A program made the position numbers and the translations under genes. The notes below the pieces were generated by a model. The model did no database searches, was not told the origin of the DNA, and saw only the letters and a program-made list of their open reading frames with translations. Below are positions 37,224 to 52,200 of a DNA stretch of 64,000 nt, in pieces (position 1 is the first letter of the stretch; every line of letters begins with the position of its first letter). The stretch covers positions 32,545-96,544 of the forward strand of contig NW_017803457.1 of NCBI RefSeq assembly GCF_001625305.1, given 5' to 3'. This DNA comes from Branchiostoma belcheri (taxonomy: Eukaryota > Chordata > Leptocardii > Amphioxiformes > Branchiostomatidae).

Positions 37224-40200
37224 CTGTGCATGTAATGTATGTGTGCGTTTGTGTGCACACGCCTGTTTGTCCCTGTGACTATGTATGTGCGTACGTATAT
37301 GTTTTTGTCTGTGCTTTTTTTGTGTATGCATGTACATGTATGTATGCATGTGACCTTTTTTATGTGCGCGTATGTGTGTGTGTGTGTTTATGTGTGTGTC
37401 ACAATTCCTCACAAATATGCATGCATGTATATAATTGTGAGTGAATCTGGCTGTTTCTGTGTCTTTATATATGTATGTAACCCATTCTATGTATTTTTAA
37501 ATACACTTTAATTTACTTAAAAGTAAATTAAAGTGTATTTCTGCGTGGCGAAACACACTTCTCCCAAAGAGTAAAAACATACTAACTATTAGAAGCACGT
37601 TGCACTACTAATCAACCCACATCATCCCCCCGTAACAGGATTTAGAACAGTTCATGCAGAGTTCCGGCAGTGATGGAGTCGTAGTGGTCAGTTTCGGGTC
37701 ACAGGCCAAGACTATCAGCCTGGAAAGGTCAGAGGTCATGGCAGCAGCCTTCGCGCGGCTCCCACAGAAGGTTGTGTGGCGGTACACGGGAGAGAAGCTG
37801 GCCGGGTTAGGCAACAACACAAAGACTATGAGCTGGCTGCCACAGAACGACCTACTAGGTAGGAGATCATCACTCTATTTTTATTTTTTTAATTTTTTTT
37901 TATTTCATCTTATAAACACCTGGGTAGCCTTTCAACAGTAAGATTCTTGATTTCCAAAAGGGACCAGGGACACATAAGCAATACAACTGTAAACATATAT
38001 TGTGGTGGGACGGGACATTCAATCTGGCTCACGATATATTTTGAAAAAAAAATTATTTGGCAAGTTTTGCTCAGAAAGAGCCAGTTTTCTAGTAATTAGG
38101 CTACACCGACTTAATTCTATGGATGACATCCGCGCGCGCATTGATTTTCGCCTGTTCTAAAACAAGACTTTTGCAAAAAGTTTATCTCGGCCGCTGCCCA
38201 TGGCAGTGTCCCGGTGAGTTTATTTGTAATGAGTGTAAGAGCACCTCCTGGCATTAAAGCAAGAAACTTAGCCTGCCATGCACTAACATAATGTTAGGTC
38301 GCACGAATTCATACATTTTTACGTTCAATGGGGGGAGGGGGGCGATAACGTAACTCTGTTTAAATCTGTTCAACAGCACGAATAAAACACAATGTAATTG
38401 ATTGCCCTTGCCCGTAGTATCTTTAGCTCTATTTTTATCCTATGGCTCTATGCCTAATACCCTTATAATTCCTGATATTTTGCTATTTTTGCTAAGTATG
38501 CCCTTACCAGCCTCATGCGTTACATCCGAGCCTCATGCGTTATTCACCAATCAAAAGCGACATCTTGCGACTTAGGCAAATATGCCAGCTAATGAACATA
38601 ATTTATGTCATTGATTTATTGGTCCAATTACAGCAGCTATTAGCGAAATTCTAGAACATTAAATGCATACTATGATATAAAACAATGGTTTTGTGGTAAA
38701 CAGCATTTCCTCTTTTTTTAGCAACTTCGTTGTATAAGAATAACGACACTATCATCCGGTAGGTCGACGCCACAAAGTAAAGTATACATGCAGAGTAATT
38801 GGTTTCATTGGTTTTCACGGTCGAAATCAAGATTTATTCAACGACCATCCAAGGTACAAATGTCTGTCTTTTATGTCATTATTTTATTTTGATGTGTCAA
38901 GTTGGCAGGAGTGGGTTGGTGGGAGCACTTGGACAGTAACCTGTCGTGGGTAGCTTGGCACATCCTTTTTCTATTCCCCTTCCTTTGTCTATGTCTCTGT
39001 CACGTCGAAAAGTTGAAAAAAAAAGAAAATAGTTAAAAAACCTCCTGTCTCTCTTGTCTAGTTTTCACTCTTTTTTGATTTTGTTATACCCCAATTAAAA
39101 ACGGGTACCTATTTTGGGGCACAAAAAAAAAGATCACGTCCACCGAAGCCCTAGGCCTGGGTAGCCCATGGTAGTTAGCGACAAATACGAAGCCGGCACC
39201 CAGGCTACCGACTGGGTGCCAGCTCCACGACTCAAGAACTCAGTACATACGTGCAGTGCCGATTCATAAATTCCGTAAAGAGACTGTATGTGCCAGCTGG
39301 TCGCTAAGTACTGCCGCAAATTCACAATACCATCTTTGTATTCCTGTGGCTTAGTAGCATTTTGGCCGGAATTTTTTTATTCGCTCGCTCGCACTAGTTT
39401 GGGGGTCTTCAGAGAATGCCATCCATAAAATTAAGTCGGTGTAGCCTTAGGAGAAAAGAATGTAAATTATTTTGCCGACGTGCTGGATTATCTAATTTTG
39501 TGTAATGCTGACAGTGTCCGTTCACCATGGTGAATGCAAAGTCTTTCTTTATTCAAGGGCAACAATACTAGCTACCAGCTGTTAAGGAGGTCATGTAACA
39601 AAATAGTGAGAGCTACCAACTGCAGACTCAATAAATGACAACCTCTGGGGCAGACTGGTCCCACCTGTATGATAAGGGGAATGCGGTAACACAGCTTATA
39701 ACTATATATTACAACAGTTGGACCTTGAAGATCATTTAGACAATGCTGGTTATTTTGCAGGTCACTCGAAAACCAAAGCCTTTGTTACCCATACGGGGGC
39801 TAACGGTATGTTCGAGGCCCTGTACCACGGCGTGCCCATGGTTTGTACGCCTCTGGGTGCAGACCAGCCCGGTAACGCCGCTCGGGTGGTCTCCAGAGGC
39901 CTGGGAGTGAGGCAAGACTTCAACACCTTCACACCAGACACACTGCACCAGGGTATTGTGCAGGTTCTCACTGATAAAAGGTGTGATAGCAAGTTATCAT
40001 GACACGCACTTTTTTTCGTACGTACACGCACGTATTTTAGCATAGTGACACGCACGTTTTTCAGCATAATGCATTACTGTAAGTAACCGCTAGGTAGCGC
40101 TGTGGCAAGAGCGACAGAACGTCAAAACGAGTACAAGAACAACATGCGATGGTCATGACGTCACGAAAGGCAAAAAGTGGTTGACAGTTGGCTGATTTGC

Positions 40201-43200
40201 CTACCAATAATTTGCATATGTCTCTAAATATTTTGCATGTGTATAATTAAAAACAGCAAGCGCTTCAATGATCAATTGCTAGTAGATAGAAGTAGAAGCT
40301 TTTTTGCCTAAAGTATTGAAAGCATACCCGTACACACATAACAACTGTCCTTGGTGCTGAATGATAAATACAACATGTACAGAATAGTATTTTTATTCAT
40401 TTTTTATTTGTCTTATTATTAGATTTCTTTGCCATCTGGTAATATTATGTTTTAGTTAATTAGGTTATACTATTAAATGCATCTAGTGCAGTTCTATGGA
40501 CTTAGAAACCTGATTTTTCAAAGGCAATATTCTAGTCATTTATCTACATACTGAGTTGATACTACATTATCCCACTCCCCCTCATGGAACAAAAATACTC
40601 TGACGGAAAAATGGCTACTAGAAGGGCCCTTGGCTGATGTTTAGGGTACCACCGATAAGACAAGGGACTCATCTTGGAGCTTGTTTCTTCAGTATTAAGT
40701 ACCCAAAGAATGGTATAATGATTGAAATGTGCTATTATGAAGCAGTATATGTCAATATAATGAAGATTGCCTTATGGAGAATATTTTTTTACAGTTTTGG
40801 TGCTCTAAAATCACATTGCATGCCTTTAAAAGGTGCTCTTGCTTGCTCGTCTCTAGCTACCATGAGAATGCCGCCCGTCTGTCCCGTCTGTACCATGACC
40901 GGCCCCAGTCACCCATGGAGCGGGCCGTCTGGTGGATAGAACACGTCATCCAACATGGCGGACTGCCTCATCTCCGCGCACGCGCCGTGGAGCTACCGTG
41001 GTACCAGTATTATCTCCTGGACGTGGCTGCGTTCCTGTTGGCCGTCTGTTCAGCTATTCTTGTGCTAATCTGGTTCAGTTGTTCTCTCCTCTGTAGAAAG
41101 ATTTGCCTCAAAAATGGCGGCAAACTGAAGTCTCAGTAGAAAAATCTAATCCTAAACATTGTAGCTGCCGCGCTTTCTAGCATGCACTAGGTGTTACTAT
41201 GATTGTATAAATATAATTAATTTTTAAAGGATAATTAACTACCATGAGGTGTATATGGTGTGATATGTCCGTGTAAGTAGAAATAGGTGAGGAATTTAGT
41301 AAACGTTATTATCATACAACATGTACCCGTTTAAAGTTTTGTGAACTAAATGCACCATGTGCAACGTTTTGTGTCCCTAGGATCGTCTTGCATGTTCAAT
41401 TTGGGGTCACCAGCGGTGATTTAAACAGAACACGTGTTCATTAACGGTTAAAAATAATAATTTGGGTTATTCCCTGTGTTAGCAAGTTTATTTACATATT
41501 TAAAACATACGTTTTTCATCCTTTAGCTCAAAGTATTTTGTTGTATATTCCTCGATGAGTTAATGTTAAGACTTTAAACATGTGAAGAAACGTACTTCCA
41601 AAAATGACCTCTCCACCTGCAAAATGGCACGGTCAAGTAGACAGGTATTATAATAAATGACTACTTCTAATTGTTATTCACCAGTTATCAGTTGCTTGGA
41701 CGCTATGGTGTCATAACCAGTAGGACATGGGGTTGTCTGATTGGTTAGCGCCATCTTGTTTTATCATAAGGTACTTCGCACAAAAGCCTTATATACTGTA
41801 AATGCATGACTAACAACAGCAATAGCTTTTGTAAATAATTTGGTTTTTGGATTGATTATGGAAATAAACTGTTTGGATGACAACACCCGAACCTCTTATT
41901 ACTGACATTAAAAAAACAGTTGCCACCAAGTATTCAAGACCATGCCATATCCAGGACAAAAGTTATCCTGCATTATGAAGGTCAATCACCGGGAGACCCA
42001 CTTTTGGCCTTTACATTCAACATTCGTCTGCTCGAGACCTTCTTTCATACCAAATATTAACAGAGTCCAGTCAGACCTTTTGTTTCGTATGCTGACCACA
42101 AATAAGCGTATGCTGACCACAAATAAGCGTAATACTATGCTGACTACAAATAAGGCCATGTTGATTTGATTATATGGATGACATCCTCCGGGAGCCCCAA
42201 AACTGATGCGCGTGTGCGAATAAAAAAAAAGTTTTGCAAAAAAAAAAGTTCTTTTCATTATGAAATCTACGTGGTCATGAGGGTTGAGCAAATGGCACAG
42301 AATATGGTTTGGCGAATAATCTAGTCTTCAAGTTCATTTCTTTACAATTTCGTCTTTTTTCGTTTGATTTTGGCATTCTGCGACATTGGTTTTGTTTTTA
42401 TTAATTTTTTTTGTAACTTATGGTATATTTTTGCTCATTTTGGAACTGTTTTGTACGATTTACAGTATGGTTGAAAACTTCTTTTTTTTTGAAACGGCCG
42501 AAAATTCATGTGCGCGCGGATGTCATCCATATAATCAAATCAACATGGCCTAAGTGTAAACAAAGTCACAGGCACACACATTGGCATACACACAGGGGAG
42601 ACCAAAAACAATGCGCGGGGCGAATTGAATCCTGGGGTGCCCAATTCTACAACAAGCACAACCCCTACCGCACGGTCTGTTCAGCTGGGCGGGGGAAAAC
42701 TATTATAACCCCGAGGACAGCCTGCCACAACCACGATAGACTTTATACCCGCTTGCTACATATTAAGTAATGGTTGTCTAGATAGGAATATTTTTGCATA
42801 TTTATCTATTGTACTACGTGTAAATTTTATTGCCGTCTGCCCCCAATTAAGGATGTTAACATTATTTCTTGTTTTGTACTTTGGAGTAAGATTTCTTTAT
42901 CTAATAGTATGTTTGTATAATGTCTGTGTTTGTGGGTCATCTACTACCAGTTTTGACTGCCTCGATGACCCGTGTACTGATGTGTGGTTAGTCTCAAATA
43001 AAGTAAAGTAAACTCACTGGGTTGTCCACCGATACAGACAGACATCAAGTGTTAGTGAAATGCTATGTGATCTCCAGTGGCCCTCACTACAAGAACGCCA
43101 GAGAAGAGCACGGCTGATTAACTTTTACAAGTACCACAATGGCTGATTATCAACTGCTGTTCGAAACCCACCCCCAGCAGATCAAAACCAACGCACCTCA

Positions 43201-46200
43201 CCCACTCTAGCTCTGCGGCATACCAGCTGCCTAAATGTAGGACTCTGTATAGAGAAAGATCCTTTTTCCCACGTACCATCAGCAACTTGCCCGCTGAAAC
43301 TGCCCTCAGCAACAACTTCAAGGGCTTTAAGTCCAAATTGTAAACCCCTGAAACCCCCACTTCCTACATATCACTCCACCCTCCTTACGCAGTATACATG
43401 TACCTGACATGGCGACATAATATTCGGCAAGTCGAAGGCGGTCACCCTACGGAAAGCAGAAGAAGAAGAAGTCTTCTTACCACAGTCGGTCTCATCTGAT
43501 CCGTCCGAACAGTCCTGTTGACCGTCACACACGTTCTTCATGTGGACACAGCCGGACAAGTCCAGACACTGGAGAACGTCTCGTTTCAGAAACTCGTAAC
43601 GGCGGGAATAATCCGAGCAGCTGTCTGCAGGAGAAACGCGGCGAGTTACAAAATAATAAATGTGCCTTTATTTACTAGTACTATCTTCCTCTATTAAAGC
43701 ACCACAACTAGCTCTTAATATTCTAAAATATATCATACAACAGTCTTTTAAACACCATAACATAACGATTTTGCTTAAATTATAATTTTAAGTATTCAGT
43801 CGCTGTAATTATAATATCCTTTGGAGCTCTAGAATTACATGTTTTTTAACAATAAACGATTTTCAAATAAGTGCATAACTTGACATGGCAAGAAAGGCAT
43901 TGGTTGTCTATTCCTTAAATAAGACTGGTTTTGATTCTGAATCTATGGTGCAAAATTTCTCCAGGGGACAAGGTGGTCGAGTCATGCCATGAATTCGAAC
44001 TCTCGGTTGTGGGAGCACGTTGGCAGAACGTACTATACAGAACCCTGCATTTTCACGGTTTTCAGTGGATTTTTGGTCAACGTTGCATTAGAATTTTTTT
44101 CTGTTGCATAGGATATATTTTCCGACATAACAGTTGGAAACTACAGACGAGATTATTTTCTTATATGCGTGAATAAAACCTTATATGAGACGTTATCCCA
44201 AAGTGCAATGCATAACACATTACGGGTTTCGTGCAGGTGCAGTGCGTTCTGCTGACGTGCTGGTTTTGGGCAAAACACCCGAACCGTCACACGATGAGAT
44301 GTCTTACTTTAATAAGCCACGATGTCAAAGAAAAGGTTTAAAAAAAAATGATACATACCAAAACAGTTGTGCTCGTCCACTTTGCTCTGTCCACAGTTAC
44401 GTTCCCCGTCGCACACACGGCTGGGGCTGTAGCAGCCGACATCTCCCCCGCACAGCCGCCGGTGTTTTTCCGGGCAGGCTGCAAACCCTGGACGGAAAGG
44501 GATATTATTGTGGCTTTACCACCCGAAGAAGTTATGTCAATGTGACAATCAATAAACATAATATATTCAAATCGTAACCTTATTTGCATTATTAATGAGT
44601 AAGTGCTAGAATAGCCTTCTTTGCAAAGATAGGGCAACTATTACTTTATAATCAATAAGAGAATGTTTACTTTCGTCAGTCAGAGCGTTTAACATCAGTT
44701 GGCGAAGGACTGGAACTTTCTAAAACTTAATTGTTTATGGAAAAGTTATTTAATGAGAGGTGTCCCGGTAAGAGTTCATTATTTTTTTTTCTGTTGGGTA
44801 AGGAGGTGTGGTAAAGCCATTTGCTGCATTTGCTCCCTATCAAGTGTCAGCCTTTCTAGTTAGTTATTGTTTATTGAGAAATCAAAGCTCTTCGAAATGG
44901 CAATATACCGTGTATAACCTTTTAGACGAAATAGAAACTTAAAATTAAATTGTGTTCTGCAGCTAAGACACGAGCTAGATTGTTCTGAAAGAGCTAGATT
45001 GTTCTTAAAAAATTAGCCGACAAAATGTTGAATATGCAATCTATGACATATTCAAGCCAGCCTGAGTACCTGGCGAAGTCTAGAACAGGCATATCATTGG
45101 TGTCCAAAAAAATGGCCGTGTTGCCCTTGACCCCCTCCCAAGTTCAAAGTACCCCCTTATTATAATGAGCTGGCCCTTTATACTGATGAAGCTATCATTG
45201 AAGAAATTTAAAATCCTTACAACAGTTCCGCTCGTCCGTGTCGTCCCCATCCCCACAATCCACCACACCGTCACACACACTGCATTCTGGGATACATCTG
45301 CCGCTCTGAGGACAAATGACCTCGTCCTCTGCGCACAGACGATTTTCTAAAACAATGCAGAAAAAAATCTAAATAAAATCAGTAATATCTGAGGGCACAG
45401 AAAATAACTTTGTCTTCTAATTCAATTGGCCATCAAAAAGTCATCTTATAGTGGGGTCGTGTGTTGCAGAGGCAGCTTGCTCGACTCGAAACCAAGAGCT
45501 CCCGGGTTCGAGTCTTGACATGCCACCGATCTTGTGCCCTTGGGAAAGGCAGTTTACACTACTTTCCTATTTTAACCTAAGAGAAAATGAGTATTGTCCT
45601 GTTCTGGATTCGTCTTCTGCATTGATGGCGGCATAAAATAAGTTGATATAACTTGTCTAGTCATGAAATGTCGGAATATAAAAAAAGCCATCTTATAGTT
45701 TTGTGACTGCAGGCATGCGCATGTGCAGTTGCGTAATTTGAGGTCAAATTGACGGTAGCTACAACCCCTTGCGGTGCTGGCGGTATGAGATCACTTATCA
45801 TATATACTTCTTATTTTTTTGTAATAAATACATGGCCTTTTAGTTTCGATGAAAATTATAAAAAGGTGGTCTGATAAGTCAATGCAGTCACAACAATATA
45901 ACGGACCACGTTTCAGGTGTAAAGTGAGTTATTAAAGTGAAGAAAGTATTCCCAATGCCACAAGATCAGTGACATTGTAGAATTAGAACTCGAAAGTGCA
46001 GCTCCTGTTCAGAATTACCTTTTTGAATAGCGGAGCACATCGAATGACCCTTCAGGCCTACTTGACACACTTCCCCGTTGACAGAGCCCGGTAGAACTTT
46101 CACGGCCGCCCGGTGTGAGGAATCAACACCCCAGACAACACCGTCTCCGACTGCGACCTGTGTATGTTTGTAAGGAAAATCAATTGGTAAATAGGAAGGT

Positions 46201-49200
46201 GGGGACGTGTAGCGTAGTAGCAGAGTGCTCGACTCAGAACCAAGAGGTTCCTGGTACGAGTCCTGACATGACATGCCGCCGATATTTTGCCCTTGAGAAA
46301 CTCATTTTACACTACTTTCTTCACGTCACCCAGGTGAAAATGAATATTGTATTGTCCCCTGTGTTGGTGGCGGCATTAAGATGAGTTGAAAAAACTTGAG
46401 TGTACCGTCACCACGTCTTGTGATTAGATGTTCGAATATGAATAAAATGAAAAGGTAATATTTGAAAGCAAATGCTTATTGTTTACCTTCACCTGGTCTA
46501 CCAAAACAAATTTCAAATCTGCTTTGTTTAGTCTTGGTAAAAGCTGTGATATGCACTCATTCCGAAATATTATTGACATGTCTACTAGGCTTCCTGGATT
46601 CATTTACATCTTATACTAGTACTTTTTGCACGGCAATTGCACATGGTACAATGTATGGCAAACTACATAAAGAGAGTAACAAACAATAAAATATGTAGAA
46701 TAACACCTGATAACATATCTTAATTATTGAAACAACACGATATATATATATATCATAAATTACATACTTTTTACTACAATCACGTACAACGAAAACTTAA
46801 ATAACACTTAATCACCAATACCAAACCAAAACTCATGCGTATGATTGTAAAAGGTGGTAAAAAACTAATACAATGATTTTAATAAGCGTAAACATAAGCC
46901 TACCTGCTGCAGGGTTATCCCCGGTACGTGCACCCAAGCTTCACCTCGGGACGTTTCGTTGAAAAATGTCCCGACTCTATGATAGACTTCCCCTTCTGTG
47001 TTAACTTAACTATCCAAACCCCTGCACGGCCCACAGACACAGACACGGCACAGCCTTCCATGGCTTCCCAGTCACTTTTAACTACATGGAAATAAAGAAA
47101 TAACAACTTTAACTACACATATGAATAGAAAAATTTCTTTGATCACAAGCATTTATTTTTCACGAGCCAAAATAAAATGAATGGTTGTGAAAAATAAAAT
47201 GTTGTGATGAAAGATGCGCTATTCATTCGTTAACCAACCTAATAAAATTTACGCGGATACAATTGATATATTTTCAGATATATTGTTTTCCTCTACTTTT
47301 GAAAGTCTAACAAGGTACTGCTATGTTTATTCTTAATCAAGCACATTGAATTATACATGGTGGCCAACCCCTTCAGACCTGTCCTGCTACTTGCAACATA
47401 ATGCATATCAACACCAGTCAATTTCATACATCTTGCATTACCTTTAATATGTCTAGTTTTGCTGCCAGCGGAACAGCTAATGTACTGATTATGAATCATT
47501 ATAATTTTTGGCGGTTGCCTACGGATTACGAGGCCTCAAAAAATCTTATTAAGGCCTACGAAAAAGGGCATGCAGCCCCCCCCCCCCCACCACAAGAACT
47601 TAAAAGAAACTCTAACGTCATTTTCGTACCGGATATTTCGCAGTAGAACGGTGAACGCCAAACCTTGCCACTGAGTTCCACTGCCCACAGCTGACCGGTT
47701 CTGGAGCTGACGCTGACTTCCTTCATATTTGTTGCCCCGACAACCTGCCACGATTTCCCCTCAGGAGTTTTTGAGTCGATACCTTTGAAGATAAAGTTGA
47801 GATGTCAACATACTATTAGCCAAACTGACTTAATTTATTGATCAATGCAAAAAAAATCGGCATAGGAATACAAAGCTGGTATTGTGAATTTGCGGTAGTA
47901 CATGGTGACCTTTACGACAAGCCGGGACATATACCGGCATGTTACGGCTTTTATGAGTCTGCACTGAGTTCTTGAGTTGTGGAGCTTCAGTAGCCTGGGT
48001 GCCGTCCTCCGTAGTTACCACCGGCTCCCTATTTTTGCTAGCTACCATGGACTATGGAGGATGGCACCCAGGCCTCGGCCTCGGAGGAGTTGGTGGTTTT
48101 TGAGAACTGACGATGCGCGCGTGGATGTTATCCATAAAATTTAACACGGAATTAAATCAGTCAGGCCTAAATATAAAATGAACAAGACTACTTTCTGAGA
48201 GGGTTAAAAAAAGTAGTTATTCTTTAGGGCCAAAGCACCCATCACTCAACTGCGGGGGCCAACATTGTTAACCAGATACATTTCACCCAGTGTAACACTT
48301 TAGAGAAGCCACGTGACAAGTTTCACTGGGTCAGTATACTGAGGATGAAGACCAGAGTGACCAAGCTCTAGGTTACATTTAACCTTTTGTGTTGGAAAGA
48401 AAGTTTTGCTTAAACTATTACATGCATTCCCAGGATAACCTGAACGAAAACATAGTTTTCTACCCCTTTAAAGGCTTAGAAACGGTTAATGGATATGTAC
48501 CTTACTGTTTACTGTTGCTGCTTAACAAATACGTAAACATATCAAAGTATCTAGATCTTAAAAATACATAAAGTGACACGTCAAACTCAATATATTGATT
48601 TATTTATATAATTGCATATAGGTCAGTTCTTACGTGTATGTTAGTGTGTACGTGTCTGTGTGTATGTTATTATAGGCCTTCAAAATTTTGTTGTGTGTGT
48701 CACGTCAATAAATTAATATTATGTCAAAATTTCTTTCAGTATGTCGTATATATATGTGATCCTTAACATAGCTTAAACCTAAATATTAAAATACCTTTTC
48801 TGACTATGGTGAATCCATGGCTGAATTTAGGAAAACTTCCGATGACCCAAAGGAAGTCTTTTCCCGAATGTATCCAGTCGATGTTATGGCCAGCCCAGAC
48901 ATAATCCACTAGTTGTGCTTCGAAGTTGAAAAGGCTGGAATAGGCAGTCGTGATATGAACGGCCTTCCACTTTGTCCCTGCTGTCATCTTGTTACTGTAA
49001 AAAAATATTTTCACTTGTAAAAGAAAAACGGCTCAATGTGCAGATGTTGTCACATCGTCGCACCAAATCCGTAAGGTGTTTTTGGCACCCAGACAGACAG
49101 ATTAGCCTAAGAAGCTCCGTGGGCGTCACTCCACTGTATAGGTGGGGAAGTCGTGTAAAGTGCCTTTCCCAAGGGCACAACGTCTGGCCACCGTGAGTAT

Positions 49201-52200
49201 CGACCTCTCGGTTCCGAGTCCAACGCTCTAACCGTTGCGCCATTGGCGCCACCGACGCCACTTGTAAAACAACCCCAAAATGCCGCAATATACACGACCT
49301 CACAGTGCCGAGTGCGTAGGTATAGTGTTCTGTAGCTTTGTAAAGTTTCCTGTAGTTTTCGTTGTATCTATACTATATATAGATGACGACTAATTTCGAG
49401 ATTGATTAACGAAATCCAATGCAGTTTTTTTAGGGCTTGGAAACCCGATTTTTCAAAACCAATTTTTAGTCATTTAGCTACATACCTGAAACCACATTGT
49501 TCCAGACTATATTGACCCTAATGGTGCAATAATTTTCCAAAATCCTGACCAAAAATAAACAGTTATTGGAAGGGCTCTGAGCTGATTTTAAGGGTACCAC
49601 CTTTTTGGGGGTCTTGTTTCTGAAGTATTTAAGTATAAAATGCTGACGCAAATGTGGAATGTGTCAGCAATATCACAAATATTGCCTTTTTCAGAGTAAT
49701 TCCAGTTTTGCTGCCCTAGAATCGCATCGGGTGCCTTTTAGTAACTAATCAATTAATTCAGTATTCGTAATGTCCTAACCTGAATGTCCCCACACGGTAC
49801 ATGACAGTAGAGTGGTTATAGACCGCCCACACCCCAACACGTCCTACGGAGATGTGCAGAAACTTATCCGTGCCGACAACTTCCCATCCAGTTCCTGTAG
49901 AACACCTGAATGAATGAACTTTTTTGCTCAATTTCCTCTTTTCTAACTTTTAAAAATACCCTGAAAGCACATCTTATAAACCACCCCAGCCCCTTGTATT
50001 AGATTCATATCTTCAGTTATTATTTTTTTTTATGTACACAATTGTTTCATTATTGTTATTGTTTATTTTGCCTATGTTTGAATTATTATGATAACAATTC
50101 CTTATGTATGTATGTATTATCTCATATCAATTTCATTTCATCTCAAATTATGTATACTACTGTTTCAATATTGTTATTGTATCATTTTGCCCATGTTCGA
50201 ACTATTTTGATAACAATTCCTTTTGTATGTATGCCTTATTTCAATTCAATTATGTTTACTTTTGGTAAGTATAGAAGAGGAGGGCTTGGCGTAAGCTAAA
50301 TAAGCTTTTTCCCTCCTCCTGCACCTGTTTTATTCATCATTAATTTATTATGTATATTTTTTTCTTGCTGCTGTGCAAATAATAAACAAACAAACAAACG
50401 TTTTGGTCGACAATCGAACATGGTACGATGTGTGGCAGTAGGACAATAATGCTACAAAACTAAACTATCTTGCTGCAAATTACTATCAATTCAATCTCTC
50501 TCTCTCTTTCCTCCGCCGCATGTCAGCTGCTGCTGAGGCGGACCATCATTGCCTCCCATCTGCCCCTGTCTTGTGCCGCTCGTTGCGCCCCCTCACATCC
50601 GCAACCGATACAATGTAATAGATATAATATGGTGCTGTATTGATGATTTGATCTCGCTTATGAAATGAAATATAGAGAAATTAAGCTAATATTATGTAGG
50701 AAGATATGGGAGTTGGACATCACAACAATTTTTAAAAAGTATCGTACTGTGAACCAGATAGGGTGAGCTTTGAGTAGTCCCTTCTTTACTAAACACGATA
50801 TTTCAACAAGAATTCTGAGACCGATATGTTATTTTTCTAGACTTTTTGGGAGTTGAGAATGTCATCATACTAAGAAAAATGTCCCCATTTGCCTGGACAA
50901 CTATATTAATAATAATAATGGTTTATTCGTCATTCAACACTTGTACAGAAAGGCAGGCTCCATTAAATGGAACCTGAATTGTTCTGACAATTACATCGGA
51001 TTAATTAATAAAAGGTTAGCACACATTAAAATCATTATACGTCATTGATTATTAATATGAGATAAGTTAAAAGGTCATATACTATATAAGGTCAACTACA
51101 GATACTACTTAACCCTACCTAGACCGGGGGGGGGGCTAAAAGTGCCCGCGGCAACTTTGATGTCACCTAGCGTCTGAACGGCTAGCCGTAAAACGACCAA
51201 ACTTGGTGACTTTTCCTAAAATATTGTTGGCAACAATTTTCTATCATTGGAATAAGATAATAATTTTTTGTGTTGCCATGGCAACGGGTTTCTGACAGGC
51301 ATTTTTTGCTAAATTTAGTACTTTTTGTTTCAACAATAGAATTTTATGGGTTTTATGTCAAGTTACTCATGGTTTCTAATATTAATAACATCCCATATAA
51401 TTTTATGTAAATTTTATCATTAAATATGCATAATTTATGCTAATTTGATGACGTCATTGGCCAAAATCCAAGATGGCGGACCATATCATTAGAACAGGTA
51501 TATACGGGTTATTTTCATTAAAATTTCATCAATACTTCCATTTCTTTTGACAAAAAAGGTTTGAATGAAGGTGTTTAGTACGTTTACAATGTATTTTAGG
51601 CTTTATCATGAAAAAAAACTATTTTTGAAAATTCAAGATTGATGATCCAAGATGGCGGATATCTTAAATATGCATGACGTCATTTTATGACGTCACCGGT
51701 GTTGCTATGGGCAACATAAGACTTAGTACACACTAATATTCTGTCATAAACACTTTTGGTAAAGTTATGTTGTATACCAGGGAGGTTTTCAGGGAAAAAC
51801 CTATTTAGACGGTTTTGGCCAATAAAATCACATTAATGACGTCATAATGACGTCATATTACGTCATAACGACATAAAAATTGTAGATATGATAANNNNNN
51901 NNNNNNNNNNNNNNNNNNNNNNNNNNNNNNNNNNNNNNNNNNNNNNNNNNNNNNNNNNNNNNNNNNNNNNNNNNNNNNNNNNNNNNNNNNNNNNNNNNNN
52001 NNNNNNNNNNNNNNNNNNNNNNNNNNNNNNNNNNNNNNNNNNNNNNNNNNNNNNNNNNNNNNNNNNNNNNNNNNNNNNNNNNNNNNNNNNNNNNNNNNNN
52101 NNNNNNNNNNNNNNNNNNNNNNNNNNNNNNNNNNNNNNNAAGCCCGGTCTAGGTAGGGTTAACCCGTCTGCAATATCCTTCGCAATCGCCAGCTTTGTCT

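Noticed and set aside
36874..37467. Several His/Thr- and Cys/Val-rich open frames
   Set aside because: They come from the TG/CA microsatellite and flanking TG-rich sequence in UGT intron 1.
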